Of a stretch of 64,000 nucleotides of DNA, positions 1-8,795 are shown one piece after another. Position 1 is the stretch's first letter. Each line of letters begins with the position of its first letter. The stretch covers positions 5,595,635 through 5,659,634 of the forward strand of contig CP139021.1 of assembly GCA_034044135.1 (NCBI GenBank). The letters run 5' to 3'. The position numbers and the translations under genes were made by a program. The notes beneath the pieces were generated by a model. The model was not told the DNA's origin and ran no database searches. It saw only the letters and a list, made by a program, of their open reading frames with translations. The DNA comes from Flammeovirgaceae bacterium SG7u.111 (GTDB taxonomy: Bacteria > Bacteroidota > Bacteroidia > Cytophagales > Flammeovirgaceae).

Positions 1-1
1 C

Positions 2-208
2 ATCCAAGATTATGTGGCAAGTCTTATGACAGACGGAGATGTTTACAATCTCAAGTGCGGACAAGCCATAATAGATATTAAAAATAAAGAAGCTGGGGAA
101 AAATTGCTAAACCAACTATTTATCAATGTAAAAGAAGTCCCTTCCTTACTAAATGACCTTGGGTCAGAGTTCAACTCTTTTTTCAGCTTCGAAACGTTAT
201 ATGTTTAG
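2..208 (+). CDS. 3' end of an unidentified protein (partial)
   Basis: An open frame enters from the left edge and ends at a TAA at 206-208, giving 68 residues with no usable upstream start inside the window. The fragment is mixed hydrophilic/hydrophobic and ends in FFSFETLYV. I recognise no domain. It is followed 38 bases later by a strong intrinsic terminator, which supports it being the real 3' end of a transcription unit. Function unknown. Confidence 0.5.
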   Translation: MQDYVASLMTDGDVYNLKCGQAIIDIKNKEAGEKLLNQLFINVKEVPSLLNDLGSEFNSFFSFETLYV

Positions 209-246
209 TACAAATAGATTACCATTACAACTTCTCTAACTACTAG

Positions 247-276
247 CTCCAAGGCAAATACCTTGGAGTTTTTTTT
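247..276 (+). terminator. Intrinsic terminator after the first gene
   Basis: Perfect 8-bp stem CTCCAAGG/CCTTGGAG with a 6-base loop followed by eight T. It separates the partial gene at the left edge from the chemotaxis operon. Confidence 0.85.
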
Positions 277-568
277 GCTCAAAACTCAAGTAACAACACA
301 AACAATAGATAAAAATATCTTTGGGAATTCAATTAAAAAAAGAAAGTAGGTAGGGATAAAGTTGATACTTGATTTAACTTGTATTGCAAACAACGGTTTG
401 TTCACAACTTCTTCATTTAACCGAGGTTAGCCTTTGATATTCTAACACAATCTACCAGAACAAATTAGTTTGTATAATAAATGTCATTACTCAAAAAATA
501 CCGTTCTAGCATAAATCCCCTGCTGTTTAGGGAAGGCATTTATTTAGTGAAAAATACAAATAACACTC
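277..568. other. Intergenic leader region of the chemotaxis operon
   Basis: AT-rich stretch with no convincing reading frame. It must hold the promoter of the chemotaxis operon. TAGTTTG at about 469-475 resembles the Bacteroidota -7 box TAnnTTTG but is one base short, so I do not call a promoter. Confidence 0.4.
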
Positions 569-2077
569 ATGACTCAATTCTATATTTCATCCTTAATAAT
601 AGTTTTTGTAGTAGTACCGCTCATACTGCTCTTGTTCAGAGTTCTCTTTAAAAAATCAATTCTATATATCATTTCTGTTTCGGTAGTATTGAACAGTATG
701 GTAGCTGCGATATCAGGTATGTTAGTTGGCTTTACGGGTAATTTATGGATTATTCCTGTAGCAGCTATTGTCTATACAATAACCTTGTATCTTGGAATTC
801 AATTTTTGAAGACCAAAGTAGGCAAACCGTTGACTAATATGACTGAAAATATAGAACAGCTTTCTAAAGGTTTTTTTTCGGTACAATTTGATGCTGAAAT
901 AGCCAAAAAAAATCACGAATTAGGATACATTAATAAAGCCTTGATCAATATGCTTGCTAACCTTAAGGAAAGTATTTCTATTGCAGAATTAGTTTCCCAA
1001 GGAAAAATACACAGTGCTACTATTGATTTTGAAAAAAATGATAAGCACGGAGATTTAGATATTGCCCTCAAAAGGATGATTCACCAGCTAGCTTTGACAG
1101 TAAACAACATTTCTGAAAGGTCGGGTGCTATTTCTTTGGGATCAGAAGAAATCAACAAAAGTTCACAGATTGTTGCACAGGGTGCTACCGAACAAGCGAG
1201 CTCTTTGGAAGAGATATCCTCTTCAGTAGAGCAGATGACAGGCAATATCAATCAAAATGCTGAAAATGCACAAGGTGCCGAAGAAATAGCAAGTCAAACT
1301 ACGATAAAGATGCAATCGGTAAAATCTTCATCGGATGCCACATTTGACGCTATAAAGGATATTGCGGAGAAAATTCAAGTAATAAATGAGATTTCAGATA
1401 AGACCAATCTATTGGCTATAAATGCTGCAGTAGAAGCTGCTAGAGCCGGAGAACAAGGAAAAGGCTTTGCCGTAGTGGCCACTGAGGTCAGAAAACTTGC
1501 AGAACGAAGCAGAAACTCAGCTGAAACTATTATAGAGCTTACCAAAAAATGTGTAAAAGAGGCTGAAAACTCAGGTCTTTTACTCGATGAACTGACACCA
1601 GGTATGCAAAAAGCATTCAATCTAATCCAAGAAATTTCTTCTGGAAGTGCTGAACAAAGGGCAGGTGTCGAACAGATTAATGCTGCTCTAGCTCAGCTAA
1701 ACCAGGCAACTCAACAATATGCTTCATCAGCGGAAGAATTAGCTTCTTCTGCTGATAATTTTAATGCACAGGCTCTGCACTTAAAGAAAGACGTTGCCTT
1801 CTTTAAATTAAGTGAGGAAAACGAACAACAGTTTTCAAAAGGTAAAATCCTTGATCAGATTGAAAGGTTGAAATCTATTTTAGATGCAACCGAAGAAGTC
1901 AGCAAAAACACTCCTACCAACAGCATGCTGACAAATGAACCAGGATCCAAAATTTCTTCCCCTAAGGAGTCAGGTCCTACTATTCATTTGGACAACGATG
2001 ACGATATTGAAATTCCAGAAGAGAATTTCACCATAGGTATTAAAAACCATTCGGTAAACGGAAATACAGAAGAATAG
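569..2077 (+). CDS. Methyl-accepting chemotaxis protein without a periplasmic sensor domain
   Basis: Chemoreceptor that would control the CheA kinase encoded three genes downstream. Residues about 4-80 are three closely spaced hydrophobic segments with almost no loop between them, followed by a HAMP-like linker (about 80-110) and a long cytoplasmic coiled coil. The conserved signalling tip is at about 271-311 ([20 protein letters not shown], then [16 protein letters not shown]). Because no periplasmic ligand-binding domain exists, it probably senses a membrane or cytoplasmic signal (inference). After the signalling domain there is an acidic, apparently disordered tail of about 75 residues; it does not end in a CheR-tethering pentapeptide of the NWETF kind. 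First gene of the che operon, 21 bases before cheW. ATG start chosen because the first membrane segment begins directly after it. Confidence 0.93.
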   Translation: MTQFYISSLIIVFVVVPLILLLFRVLFKKSILYIISVSVVLNSMVAAISGMLVGFTGNLWIIPVAAIVYTITLYLGIQFLKTKVGKPLTNMTENIEQLSKGFFSVQFDAEIAKKNHELGYINKALINMLANLKESISIAELVSQGKIHSATIDFEKNDKHGDLDIALKRMIHQLALTVNNISERSGAISLGSEEINKSSQIVAQGATEQASSLEEISSSVEQMTGNINQNAENAQGAEEIASQTTIKMQSVKSSSDATFDAIKDIAEKIQVINEISDKTNLLAINAAVEAARAGEQGKGFAVVATEVRKLAERSRNSAETIIELTKKCVKEAENSGLLLDELTPGMQKAFNLIQEISSGSAEQRAGVEQINAALAQLNQATQQYASSAEELASSADNFNAQALHLKKDVAFFKLSEENEQQFSKGKILDQIERLKSILDATEEVSKNTPTNSMLTNEPGSKISSPKESGPTIHLDNDDDIEIPEENFTIGIKNHSVNGNTEE

Positions 2078-2098
2078 AAAACGTAAAGTGATTGTTTT

Positions 2099-2584
2099 AT
2101 GCCAACTTCAGAAATCAAATCGTACTTGTTGTTTTCACTCTGTAAAGAACACTTTGCCGTAGATGTGAAGTATGTAACAAGGGTAATTGACTTGGAAAAT
2201 ATGATGAGGGTACCAAAAGCCCCAAACTTCATAAATGGTGTTATTAACCTAGAAGGGCTCGTATTGCCTGTAGTTGATTTAGCAAAAAAAGTAGACTTGG
2301 GCACTACTGAAATACTTCCCAAGACAAAAAACATAGTTTTAGAAATAGACAATGATGAAGAATCATTTTTTGTAGGCCTGTTGGTAGATGAAGTACTGGA
2401 TGTGGTGAACACTGAAACCGCTCAACTGAGCGCACCTCCATTAGAAAACATGGGATTCGACACCCAAACGTTAGATGGAATGTTAAAAGTAGCTGAAGAA
2501 TTTTATATGATTATCAGCGTGGTAAAAGTATTTGAAAAAGAATTGACGAATTTTCTAGAAGTAGATAATTCTGTTTCAAAATGA
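2099..2584 (+). CDS. cheW: Chemotaxis coupling protein CheW
   Basis: Scaffold protein that links the chemoreceptor to CheA. The 161 residues form a single CheW-like domain: YLLFSLCKEHFAVDVKYVTRVI at the start, the typical GVINLEGLVLPVVDLAKK core at about residues 45-62, and VGLLVDEVLDVV near 98-109. The length is normal for the family. It lies 21 bases after the receptor gene and 21 bases before the CheY-like gene, so co-transcription is likely. Confidence 0.93.
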   Translation: MPTSEIKSYLLFSLCKEHFAVDVKYVTRVIDLENMMRVPKAPNFINGVINLEGLVLPVVDLAKKVDLGTTEILPKTKNIVLEIDNDEESFFVGLLVDEVLDVVNTETAQLSAPPLENMGFDTQTLDGMLKVAEEFYMIISVVKVFEKELTNFLEVDNSVSK

Positions 2585-2605
2585 TAATTAAAACTAAAAA
2601 CACAG

Positions 2606-2971
2606 ATGAGCAAAACCATTTTGGTTGCCGAAGATTTTGACGTATCGCGTAAGGTGATTGCAAAAACTCTTACAACTATGGGGTATAATGTATTGGAGGC
2701 TGTGGATGGCCAAGATGCGTCTAGGTATTTTGATGGAAGGTCAATCGACCTTTTGGTGACGGATTTTAATATGCCAAACATAAATGGCGCTGAGTTAATT
2801 GAATTGGTTCGCTCCAAATCTCAATACGAGTATATGCCAATTCTTTTGCTCACAACCGAAGTAAGAGAAGACAAAATTAAAAAGGCACTAGACGCAAGCA
2901 TTACAGCTTGGATAAAGAAACCTTTCGACACGGACTTCTTCTTGAAATTAGTAAAAAAAGCACTTAAATAA
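2606..2971 (+). CDS. cheY: Single-domain response regulator, CheY-like
   Basis: Receiver domain only, 121 residues. The acidic pocket is E9/D10/D12 (AEDFD), the phospho-acceptor D53 sits in LLVTDFNMPNING, the switch threonine is at 83/84 (LLLTTE) and the conserved lysine is in IKKPF near residue 105. There is no output domain, and its position between cheW and cheA argues that CheA is its phosphodonor. The protein it acts on is unknown: no flagellar genes are in the window, and the envelope genes suggest gliding or pili instead (inference). Confidence 0.9.
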   Translation: MSKTILVAEDFDVSRKVIAKTLTTMGYNVLEAVDGQDASRYFDGRSIDLLVTDFNMPNINGAELIELVRSKSQYEYMPILLLTTEVREDKIKKALDASITAWIKKPFDTDFFLKLVKKALK

Positions 2972-2985
2972 GTTTTTATCGATTC

Positions 2986-5016
2986 ATGCAGGAGCTGATT
3001 AAAGAATTTATTGTAGAGGCAAAAGACCTTGTAAAAGACCTTGAAAAAAGCTTAATGGTTTTGGAAAAGGACTTGGGCAGTATTGAGGAAATCAACACGG
3101 TTTTCAGAGTACTGCACACGTTGAAAGGCTCTGCGGGAATGTTTGGCTTAACAGAAATTGAAAGGCTTACGCATGATCTGGAAAACATCTATGCCGATAT
3201 AAGAGAAAATATTAGGCAAAACGATGATTTTATTCTAGACCTTACACTCCATACAGCAGACACATTGAAAGATTTGCTCAATGGAAACGACTGTAAAAGT
3301 GAAGTAGATAGTATCATAGAAGAAGTTAAAAGATTAAGAGCTGACGAGGATGGAGTTCAGGTTGATATGGAAGGGAAAAATGCTGGTTCTCCCAAAGAGG
3401 CATCCTCCTTTTTAATAGTTTTTAAACCTGAAAAATTATTATTTAAAAGAGGGGTAAACTTAACCGCTGTATTTGAAGAAATAGAAGAATTGGGCAAAAC
3501 AGAGATGATCGTTCATAACGATGACATTCCTCTTGAAACCCAGATTGAAAACAAAGAAATTTCTTCTTGGTTTGAAATTTATTTGAGTACTTCAGAAGGT
3601 GAAGAAGAGGTAAATGATGTATTCCTCTTCATGTTAGAAACTGAATACAAGGTACTTCCCCTAACTGATTCTGACCTCTCAAACAACGATACATTCAAAG
3701 AAGCTCTTGGCAAAATTGAATTATCCGCAAATGATTATGCAAAAAGAGTAGAGCTTTTAGACAGTATTACTCCTACTGAAAAAAAAGAAATACTAGAAGA
3801 ATCCAGTCGTCAACCCGAAACGACAGAAGCAGCTGATAATGAAAAAGAAACAACTGAACAGTCTCTTTTTAGCAAGCAAAAAAAGGAAAGTAATATCAGT
3901 GTTTCCACCAAAAAATTAGACGACCTAATCAACATAGTTAGTGAAATAGTGGTTTTCAGGTCTGAATTACAGCATTTGGCAGGTTACCTTGGCAATACTG
4001 AACTAGATGAAGCTGCTGAAAAGCTGGAAAGGCTATCGCTCAAATTAAGAGACAATGCCTTTAACATCAGGTTAACTCCTGTAAATGTAATGGCTGTCAA
4101 GATTCGAAGATTGATCAGAAGCTTATCGCAACAGCTTGGGAAGGAGGTTGAGTTCATCACCCAAGGCTTGGAAACTGAACTGGATAGAAGCATTATAAGT
4201 GCAGTAGAAGCCCCCTTGTTGCATATTATTAGAAATGCAGTTGATCATGGAATAGAATCTCCTGAAGACAGGGAGGCTAAAGGAAAACCTAAAAAAGGAT
4301 TGCTTAAGCTTTTTTCCTACAACAGCAGCGACCATGTTTTTATTCAAATCCAAGATGATGGAAAAGGCATAGACCTTGAGAAGGTAAGGGCTAAAGGCAT
4401 AGAAAAAGGATTGATTTCGGCTGAGAAAACTTATTCTGAAAGAGAATTAACACAGTTGATTTTAGAACCAGGATTTTCCACTGCCGAAGAAGTTACCAAA
4501 GTAAGTGGAAGAGGCGTGGGAATGGATGTGGTGAAAAAAGACTTGGCAACAGTTAGGGGTGAAGTTGAAATTCATACCGAACAAGGGCTGGGGACCATCA
4601 TCACTTTAAGATTGCCAAACTCTCTTTCGGTACTTGATACCTTAATAGTTAGCGTGGCAAACCAGAAGTATCTTTTGCCAATATCAGAAGTAGAATATTG
4701 CTATACTGAAAACCACGATAAATTATTTGAGAAAAAAAGTAGGCAAATCAAGTATGACCACCAGCTTGTCCCCTTTGTTTCACTAAGAGAGTTCTTTGAG
4801 GTAAAGGATCAATCTCCAGAGGAGGAAAAGGTGATAGTAATAAACAAAAATGACCAGAGGGTTGCCATAGTAGTAGACAGCATATTGGGAGAGTTACAGA
4901 CCGTGTACAAACCATTAAATGAGTTATTAAGGCCAGCAGAATGCTTTTCAGGAGCTTCAATTTTGGGAGATGGCAGTATGGCACTAATTCTCAATGCATT
5001 AAAGCTTAACAATTAA
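2986..5016 (+). CDS. cheA: Chemotaxis histidine kinase CheA
   Basis: Cytoplasmic kinase, 676 residues. Order of domains: Hpt domain (1-about 110) with the phosphorylated H44 in LHTLKGSAGMFG; a middle region (about 140-235) in the place of the P2 regulator-docking domain; an acidic linker; dimerisation helices from about 305 (VSTKKLDDLINIVSEIVVF); an HATPase domain with N box HIIRNAVDHGIE, G1 DDGKGID and G2 GRGVGMDVV; and a C-terminal CheW-like domain beginning near NSLSVLDTLIVSV. All catalytic motifs are present. It starts 14 bases after the CheY-like gene. It should autophosphorylate H44 and pass phosphate to the CheY-like protein and to CheB. Confidence 0.96.
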   Translation: MQELIKEFIVEAKDLVKDLEKSLMVLEKDLGSIEEINTVFRVLHTLKGSAGMFGLTEIERLTHDLENIYADIRENIRQNDDFILDLTLHTADTLKDLLNGNDCKSEVDSIIEEVKRLRADEDGVQVDMEGKNAGSPKEASSFLIVFKPEKLLFKRGVNLTAVFEEIEELGKTEMIVHNDDIPLETQIENKEISSWFEIYLSTSEGEEEVNDVFLFMLETEYKVLPLTDSDLSNNDTFKEALGKIELSANDYAKRVELLDSITPTEKKEILEESSRQPETTEAADNEKETTEQSLFSKQKKESNISVSTKKLDDLINIVSEIVVFRSELQHLAGYLGNTELDEAAEKLERLSLKLRDNAFNIRLTPVNVMAVKIRRLIRSLSQQLGKEVEFITQGLETELDRSIISAVEAPLLHIIRNAVDHGIESPEDREAKGKPKKGLLKLFSYNSSDHVFIQIQDDGKGIDLEKVRAKGIEKGLISAEKTYSERELTQLILEPGFSTAEEVTKVSGRGVGMDVVKKDLATVRGEVEIHTEQGLGTIITLRLPNSLSVLDTLIVSVANQKYLLPISEVEYCYTENHDKLFEKKSRQIKYDHQLVPFVSLREFFEVKDQSPEEEKVIVINKNDQRVAIVVDSILGELQTVYKPLNELLRPAECFSGASILGDGSMALILNALKLNN

Positions 5017-5071
5017 TACGATTTGTTTTGGTCTTAAAACGGTGCACTAACCTCAATCATTTTTATTGAAC

Positions 5072-5932
5072 ATGACAAAACCGAACAAACTATCAATTAG
5101 TAAACTAAGTGATAAGCAATTTAAAATTGCCCAAGAATACTTGGCTGAAAAATATGGTCTAAACCTTCCTGATATAAAGAAAACTTTATTAGAATCTAGG
5201 CTTCATAAAAGGACTAAAGCATTAGGTTTTCCTACCACTGACCATTACATTGATTTTCTGTTTTCCTTCAAAAAAAAAACTGCTGCAAAGGAGTATTGCA
5301 ATTTCATAGACCTTGTTACTACTCATAAAACAAGCTTTTTTAGAGAAGCTCATCAATTTGATTTTTTGATCAATACCTATCTGGATCAGTACTTACCTAA
5401 AAAAGGATCTAATAAACTATTGAAAATATGGAGTGCTGGCTGCTCTACGGGCGAAGAAGTATACTCTCTTGCTATTTTATTAGATAAATACAGGGAACGT
5501 AACCCTGCCATCGATTTCCAACTATTTGGCACCGACATTTCTATCCCATCACTCAAAGCAGCAACAAAGGGAATCTACCAAGAGCCAGCTTTGGTCGGGC
5601 TAGATAAGACTATTAGGGAATCCTATTTCGAAAAAACAGCTATAAACGGAGTGATGTCTTATAAATTTAAGAGGACAGACTTGAAAAATAAGATTTCTTT
5701 TTCGAGCTTAAACCTCAATAAAAAAATATACAATATACCGTTTAAGTTTGATTTTGTTTTTTGTAGAAATGTGATCATTTATTTTGATATAAAAACCCAG
5801 AAAGAAGTAATTAACAGGCTTAGCCATACTTTGAAAACAGACGGTATTTTATTTTTAGGTCATTCCGAATCAGCTATAGGATCAAATGCATCAATCAAAT
5901 CTATTTTCCCTACATCGTACCAAAAACTCTAA
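5072..5932 (+). CDS. cheR: Chemoreceptor methyltransferase CheR
   Basis: S-adenosylmethionine-dependent glutamate methyltransferase for chemoreceptors. The N-terminal helical CheR domain (about 1-80) is followed by the SAM-binding fold with WSAGCSTGEEVYSLA near residue 120, the acidic FGTDIS strand, and DFVFCRNVIIYFD near 230. I chose the ATG at 5072; a TTG two codons earlier is also in frame. 55 bases follow the cheA stop and 12 bases precede cheB, so the methylation pair is at the end of the operon. It indicates that the receptor system adapts. Confidence 0.94.
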   Translation: MTKPNKLSISKLSDKQFKIAQEYLAEKYGLNLPDIKKTLLESRLHKRTKALGFPTTDHYIDFLFSFKKKTAAKEYCNFIDLVTTHKTSFFREAHQFDFLINTYLDQYLPKKGSNKLLKIWSAGCSTGEEVYSLAILLDKYRERNPAIDFQLFGTDISIPSLKAATKGIYQEPALVGLDKTIRESYFEKTAINGVMSYKFKRTDLKNKISFSSLNLNKKIYNIPFKFDFVFCRNVIIYFDIKTQKEVINRLSHTLKTDGILFLGHSESAIGSNASIKSIFPTSYQKL

Positions 5933-5944
5933 AGACCTTGGGCT

Positions 5945-7009
5945 ATGTTTCATAAAATAAAAGTATTAATAGTTGATGATTCGGCTTCAGTACGCCAAGC
6001 CCTCAAAACCATATTGGATAAATCTTCTGAAATAGAGGTTATTGGAACTGCAATGGATCCCTATTATGCAGTGAAAAAGATTCAAAAACATAAGCCTGAT
6101 GTGATTACACTAGACATAGAAATGCCTAGAATGGACGGGCTTACTTTTTTGAAAAAAATAATGAAACAGGCTCCAATGCCAGTAGTAATTATTTCAAACC
6201 ACACAAAACAAGGAGCAAATTCAGCTTTAAAAGCATTGGAACTAGGAGCAGTGGAGGTAATAGCCAAGCCTGAGCTATCTACAGAACAAGATATCAAGGA
6301 ATCTGAAATCAGGTTGGTGGATATCATCCGGTCTGCATATTATTCCAAGCGAAGAAAGACAGGGTCTCTAAGTCCAGAAATAACAAGGGCTAAGGTGCAT
6401 CAAGCCAAATTACAAAACTCAAAAAAATCCATCATTACAGTTGGGGCATCAACCGGAGGAACAGAAGCTCTCAAGACTTTTCTAGAAGCCATGCCTCCTA
6501 ATTGCCCTCCTATCGTTATTGTCCAACACATGCCTGAAAAGTTTACACTCAGCTTCGCCCAAAGACTAAATGAGTGCTGTACTATCCGAGTAAAAGAAGC
6601 AGTAAACAATGATATATTAGAACAGGGCACTGCTTATATAGCACCTGGAAATTTCCATATGAGCGTAGTTTCCTCTCCAAAGGGAATGAAACTGATTACC
6701 TACCAAGGAGAGTTGGTAAATAGACACAGGCCATCAGTCAATGTTCTTTTCCACTCTGTAGCTAAAATTTCTAAGAACAATTCCATTGGAATTATAATGA
6801 CAGGTATGGGAAACGATGGCGCCGAAGGCCTTTTGGCTTTAAAAAACGCCGGGGCTTATACTATCGCTCAAGATGAAGCATCGAGCGTAGTATTCGGAAT
6901 GCCCAAACAAGCTATAGAAATTGGAGCTGCCTTGGACGTAGTTCCACTAAAGGAAATTTCAGAAAAAGTATGCTATTACCTTGAAGAGGATACCAAACAA
7001 GATTCTTGA
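5945..7009 (+). CDS. cheB: Chemoreceptor methylesterase/deamidase CheB
   Basis: 354 residues: a receiver domain with D11/D12 and phospho-acceptor D57 (VITLDIEMPRMDG), a linker of about 40 residues, then the methylesterase domain. The catalytic serine is S169 in GASTGGTEAL, the histidine is in IVQHMPEKFT and the aspartate in MTGMGNDGAEGL. Removes methyl groups added by CheR; CheA phosphorylation of the receiver activates it in the known family. Last clear gene of the operon; a damaged frame follows directly. Confidence 0.95.
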   Translation: MFHKIKVLIVDDSASVRQALKTILDKSSEIEVIGTAMDPYYAVKKIQKHKPDVITLDIEMPRMDGLTFLKKIMKQAPMPVVIISNHTKQGANSALKALELGAVEVIAKPELSTEQDIKESEIRLVDIIRSAYYSKRRKTGSLSPEITRAKVHQAKLQNSKKSIITVGASTGGTEALKTFLEAMPPNCPPIVIVQHMPEKFTLSFAQRLNECCTIRVKEAVNNDILEQGTAYIAPGNFHMSVVSSPKGMKLITYQGELVNRHRPSVNVLFHSVAKISKNNSIGIIMTGMGNDGAEGLLALKNAGAYTIAQDEASSVVFGMPKQAIEIGAALDVVPLKEISEKVCYYLEEDTKQDS

Positions 7010-7021
7010 TATAGTCGACCA

Positions 7022-7225
7022 ATGTTAAGTTTCTTCCCTCCATCACCTCAAGAACCAGAAGTAAAAGCTCCCAAAATAGATAACACGCTACAGAAAGCTT
7101 CACGAATCACAACTATTGTATAACGAGAGCAACCTGCTACTGAACAAATGCCACTGGAAGAAGACCGATTCCAAATGGAAGAAAGCAGCATCCGCCTAAA
7201 GTTTAAGTATAATTTCAGGTTTTAA
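7022..7225 (+). pseudogene. Short open stretch broken by one in-frame TAA, downstream of cheB
   Basis: Starting at an ATG 12 bases after the cheB stop, the frame reads 33 codons, meets a TAA at 7121-7123, then stays open for 33 further codons to a TAA at 7223-7225. Both halves look protein-like (for example MPLEEDRFQMEESSIRLKFK in the second half), and the frame is also continuous with cheB. The C-terminal RLKFKYNFRF has the alternating pattern and final Phe of an outer-membrane barrel end, but this is weak. It could be a decayed gene, two tiny peptides, or chance. Confidence 0.3.
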
Positions 7226-7302
7226 GGAAACCGCATTGTATAGCCAAGTTGTGTTTTCACTTTTTTGATCGTAAATTAATTGGAGCAATAAATTCAACCA
7301 AA

Positions 7303-7821
7303 ATGAACAAGCTCCTAACATACTTACTGGGATTCGTATTTCTCTTATTGGCAGATGGGAAGGCTATAGCTCAAGATGAATTTGTAATTCAGTTTTCAAT
7401 ATTGAATGCATATGGAGGGTCTTTTGATTACAATGGCATACACCATAAATTTAAATTTACACACCACAAACATCGAGACTCTATCAAAATCAACTATTAC
7501 TATTTGAATAATAGAGAGTTGCCATATATCAAAAAGATGAATTTTATTAAAACATATAATTTTTCTTTTGAAAAGTTAATAGGTGCTTTAAATACCATTG
7601 AAGAGATTGAATTTGATACAAACGACAATACAAACCTGATAACACATCCCAATTATGATGGTGGATGGTGCTGCTTTTGTGACCCAAGAAGCAAGATTCT
7701 TGGGAAGGTTACTATTGAAATAAATGATATTAGTGGTACGAGTGGAATCATTGGAAATGGAGCTAGGCTATTTCAGGTTAAAGCATTTCTGAAAGATAAC
7801 TTTGGAATAAAGGATTTTTGA
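7303..7821 (+). CDS. Secreted hypothetical protein
   Basis: 172 residues from the ATG at 7303, chosen because it gives a clean signal peptide (MNKLLTYLLGFVFLLLADG, cleavage near AIAQ-DE); a TTG 18 codons upstream is also in frame. The mature part has a His/Lys-rich patch (HHKFKFTHHKHRD), a CCFC cysteine cluster near residue 125 and no recognisable domain. I know no function. It stands alone between the che operon and an insertion sequence. Confidence 0.6.
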   Translation: MNKLLTYLLGFVFLLLADGKAIAQDEFVIQFSILNAYGGSFDYNGIHHKFKFTHHKHRDSIKINYYYLNNRELPYIKKMNFIKTYNFSFEKLIGALNTIEEIEFDTNDNTNLITHPNYDGGWCCFCDPRSKILGKVTIEINDISGTSGIIGNGARLFQVKAFLKDNFGIKDF

Positions 7822-7838
7822 AGTTTTTGACAAAAAAA

Positions 7839-7858
7839 AGCCAAGGCATCCCTTGGCT
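7839..7858 (-). terminator. Hairpin with T-run on the minus strand
   Basis: Perfect 8-bp stem AGCCAAGG/CCTTGGCT with a 4-base loop. On the minus strand it is followed by eight T, on the plus strand by no T-run. It therefore terminates leftward transcription, probably that of the glycosyltransferase gene that now lies on the far side of the inserted IS element. Confidence 0.7.
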
Positions 7859-7870
7859 CTACGTATCTAA

Positions 7871-8737
7871 GATCATGTTTAAAAATTTTAAATAGGCATT
7901 TTTTTGATCCTATTAAGTATTATTTGGCAGTTTTGCCATAAAACCCAAGCTTCTTGGCTTTTGGTAGTTTTTTCATAGTCTTTGGACAGCCTCCGGAAGA
8001 AATTGAACGTGCCGAATGTCCTCTCGGTGACCCATCTCCACTTGATGGGCACAAAGCCCCTGGGGGTTGGGGGACAAGAGGATATCTCGACCTCTACGCC
8101 CCTTATGTTGTCCTCTACCCATCCGGTGAACTTCTTTTTATAGGCCTGGTCTGCCAGGATCTTTTCCATCCTGTGCAGGTAGCCCAAGAGGGGCTCCACC
8201 ACCCGTTGCCCTATCGTGCCGTCATGCTCGTTGGCGCCAGTGGCGACCACTCCCCATACCAGCCCGAGCGTATCGGTGATGACGTGCCTTTTTCTCCCGT
8301 TCACCTTCTTGTTGCCGTCCAGCCCCGTGTCCTGCCCGATAAAAGGCGCGCACTTTACCGACTGGCTATCAATGGAAAGCATGCTCGGGGTCGCCTTCTT
8401 GCCCTTCCTCTTGCGCTCTAGTTGGTTGAGTGCCGCGTTCAGCCGAAAAAGCGTGTTGTCCCCCTGCCACTTGCGGAAATAATAGTATACCACATTCCAA
8501 GGAGGGCGTCCCTCGCCCGAGAGGCTGCGCCACTGCTGTCCGCTGCGCATGCAGTACAAGATCGAGTCCACCACGTCCCTGAGGTCATATTTGCGTTTCC
8601 TTTCCACGGGAAGATATTCTTTTATATATTGCCATTGCCGGGAGGTCAAGCGGGTATATCCTGTTTCCATAAACTTTGTTGTTTCGTCACTACAAAGTTT
8701 TAGCCTGCCCGGCTCTTTTCAAAATTTAAACATGCTC
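7871..8737 (-). mobile_element. IS5-family insertion sequence, 867 bp, apparently intact
   Basis: Ends are imperfect inverted repeats: GATCATGTTTAAAAATTTTA at the left, and GAGCATGTTTAAATTTTGAA as reverse complement of the right end. Both sides are flanked by TAA (7868-7870 and 8738-8740), a 3-bp target duplication as known for several IS5 subgroups. One full transposase gene fills the element. The interior is clearly more GC-rich than the flanks, suggesting arrival from elsewhere. The exact outermost base is my reading of the repeat alignment. Confidence 0.85.
7888..8670 (-). CDS. IS5-family DDE transposase
   Basis: 260 residues, uninterrupted. An N-terminal DUF4096-type region (LTSRQWQYIKEYLP, then SGQQWRSLSGEG and WNVVYYYFRKWQ) is followed by the DDE core: first Asp in SIDSQSVK, second in ITDTLGLVWG, and the Glu in RWVTERTFGTFNFFRRLSKD. 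These are the hallmark motifs of the IS5/IS427-like group. Many relatives need a frameshift to make the full protein; this one is a single frame, so it could be active. Confidence 0.93.
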   Translation of the reverse strand: METGYTRLTSRQWQYIKEYLPVERKRKYDLRDVVDSILYCMRSGQQWRSLSGEGRPPWNVVYYYFRKWQGDNTLFRLNAALNQLERKRKGKKATPSMLSIDSQSVKCAPFIGQDTGLDGNKKVNGRKRHVITDTLGLVWGVVATGANEHDGTIGQRVVEPLLGYLHRMEKILADQAYKKKFTGWVEDNIRGVEVEISSCPPTPRGFVPIKWRWVTERTFGTFNFFRRLSKDYEKTTKSQEAWVLWQNCQIILNRIKKMPI

Positions 8738-8795
8738 TAAATCAAATCATCACATAATCGAATCATCATCTCATTAACACATCGGCACGTCAAAT

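Noticed and set aside
7954-8703. Several plus-strand frames inside the IS element
   Set aside because: Antisense to the intact transposase; arise from its higher GC content.
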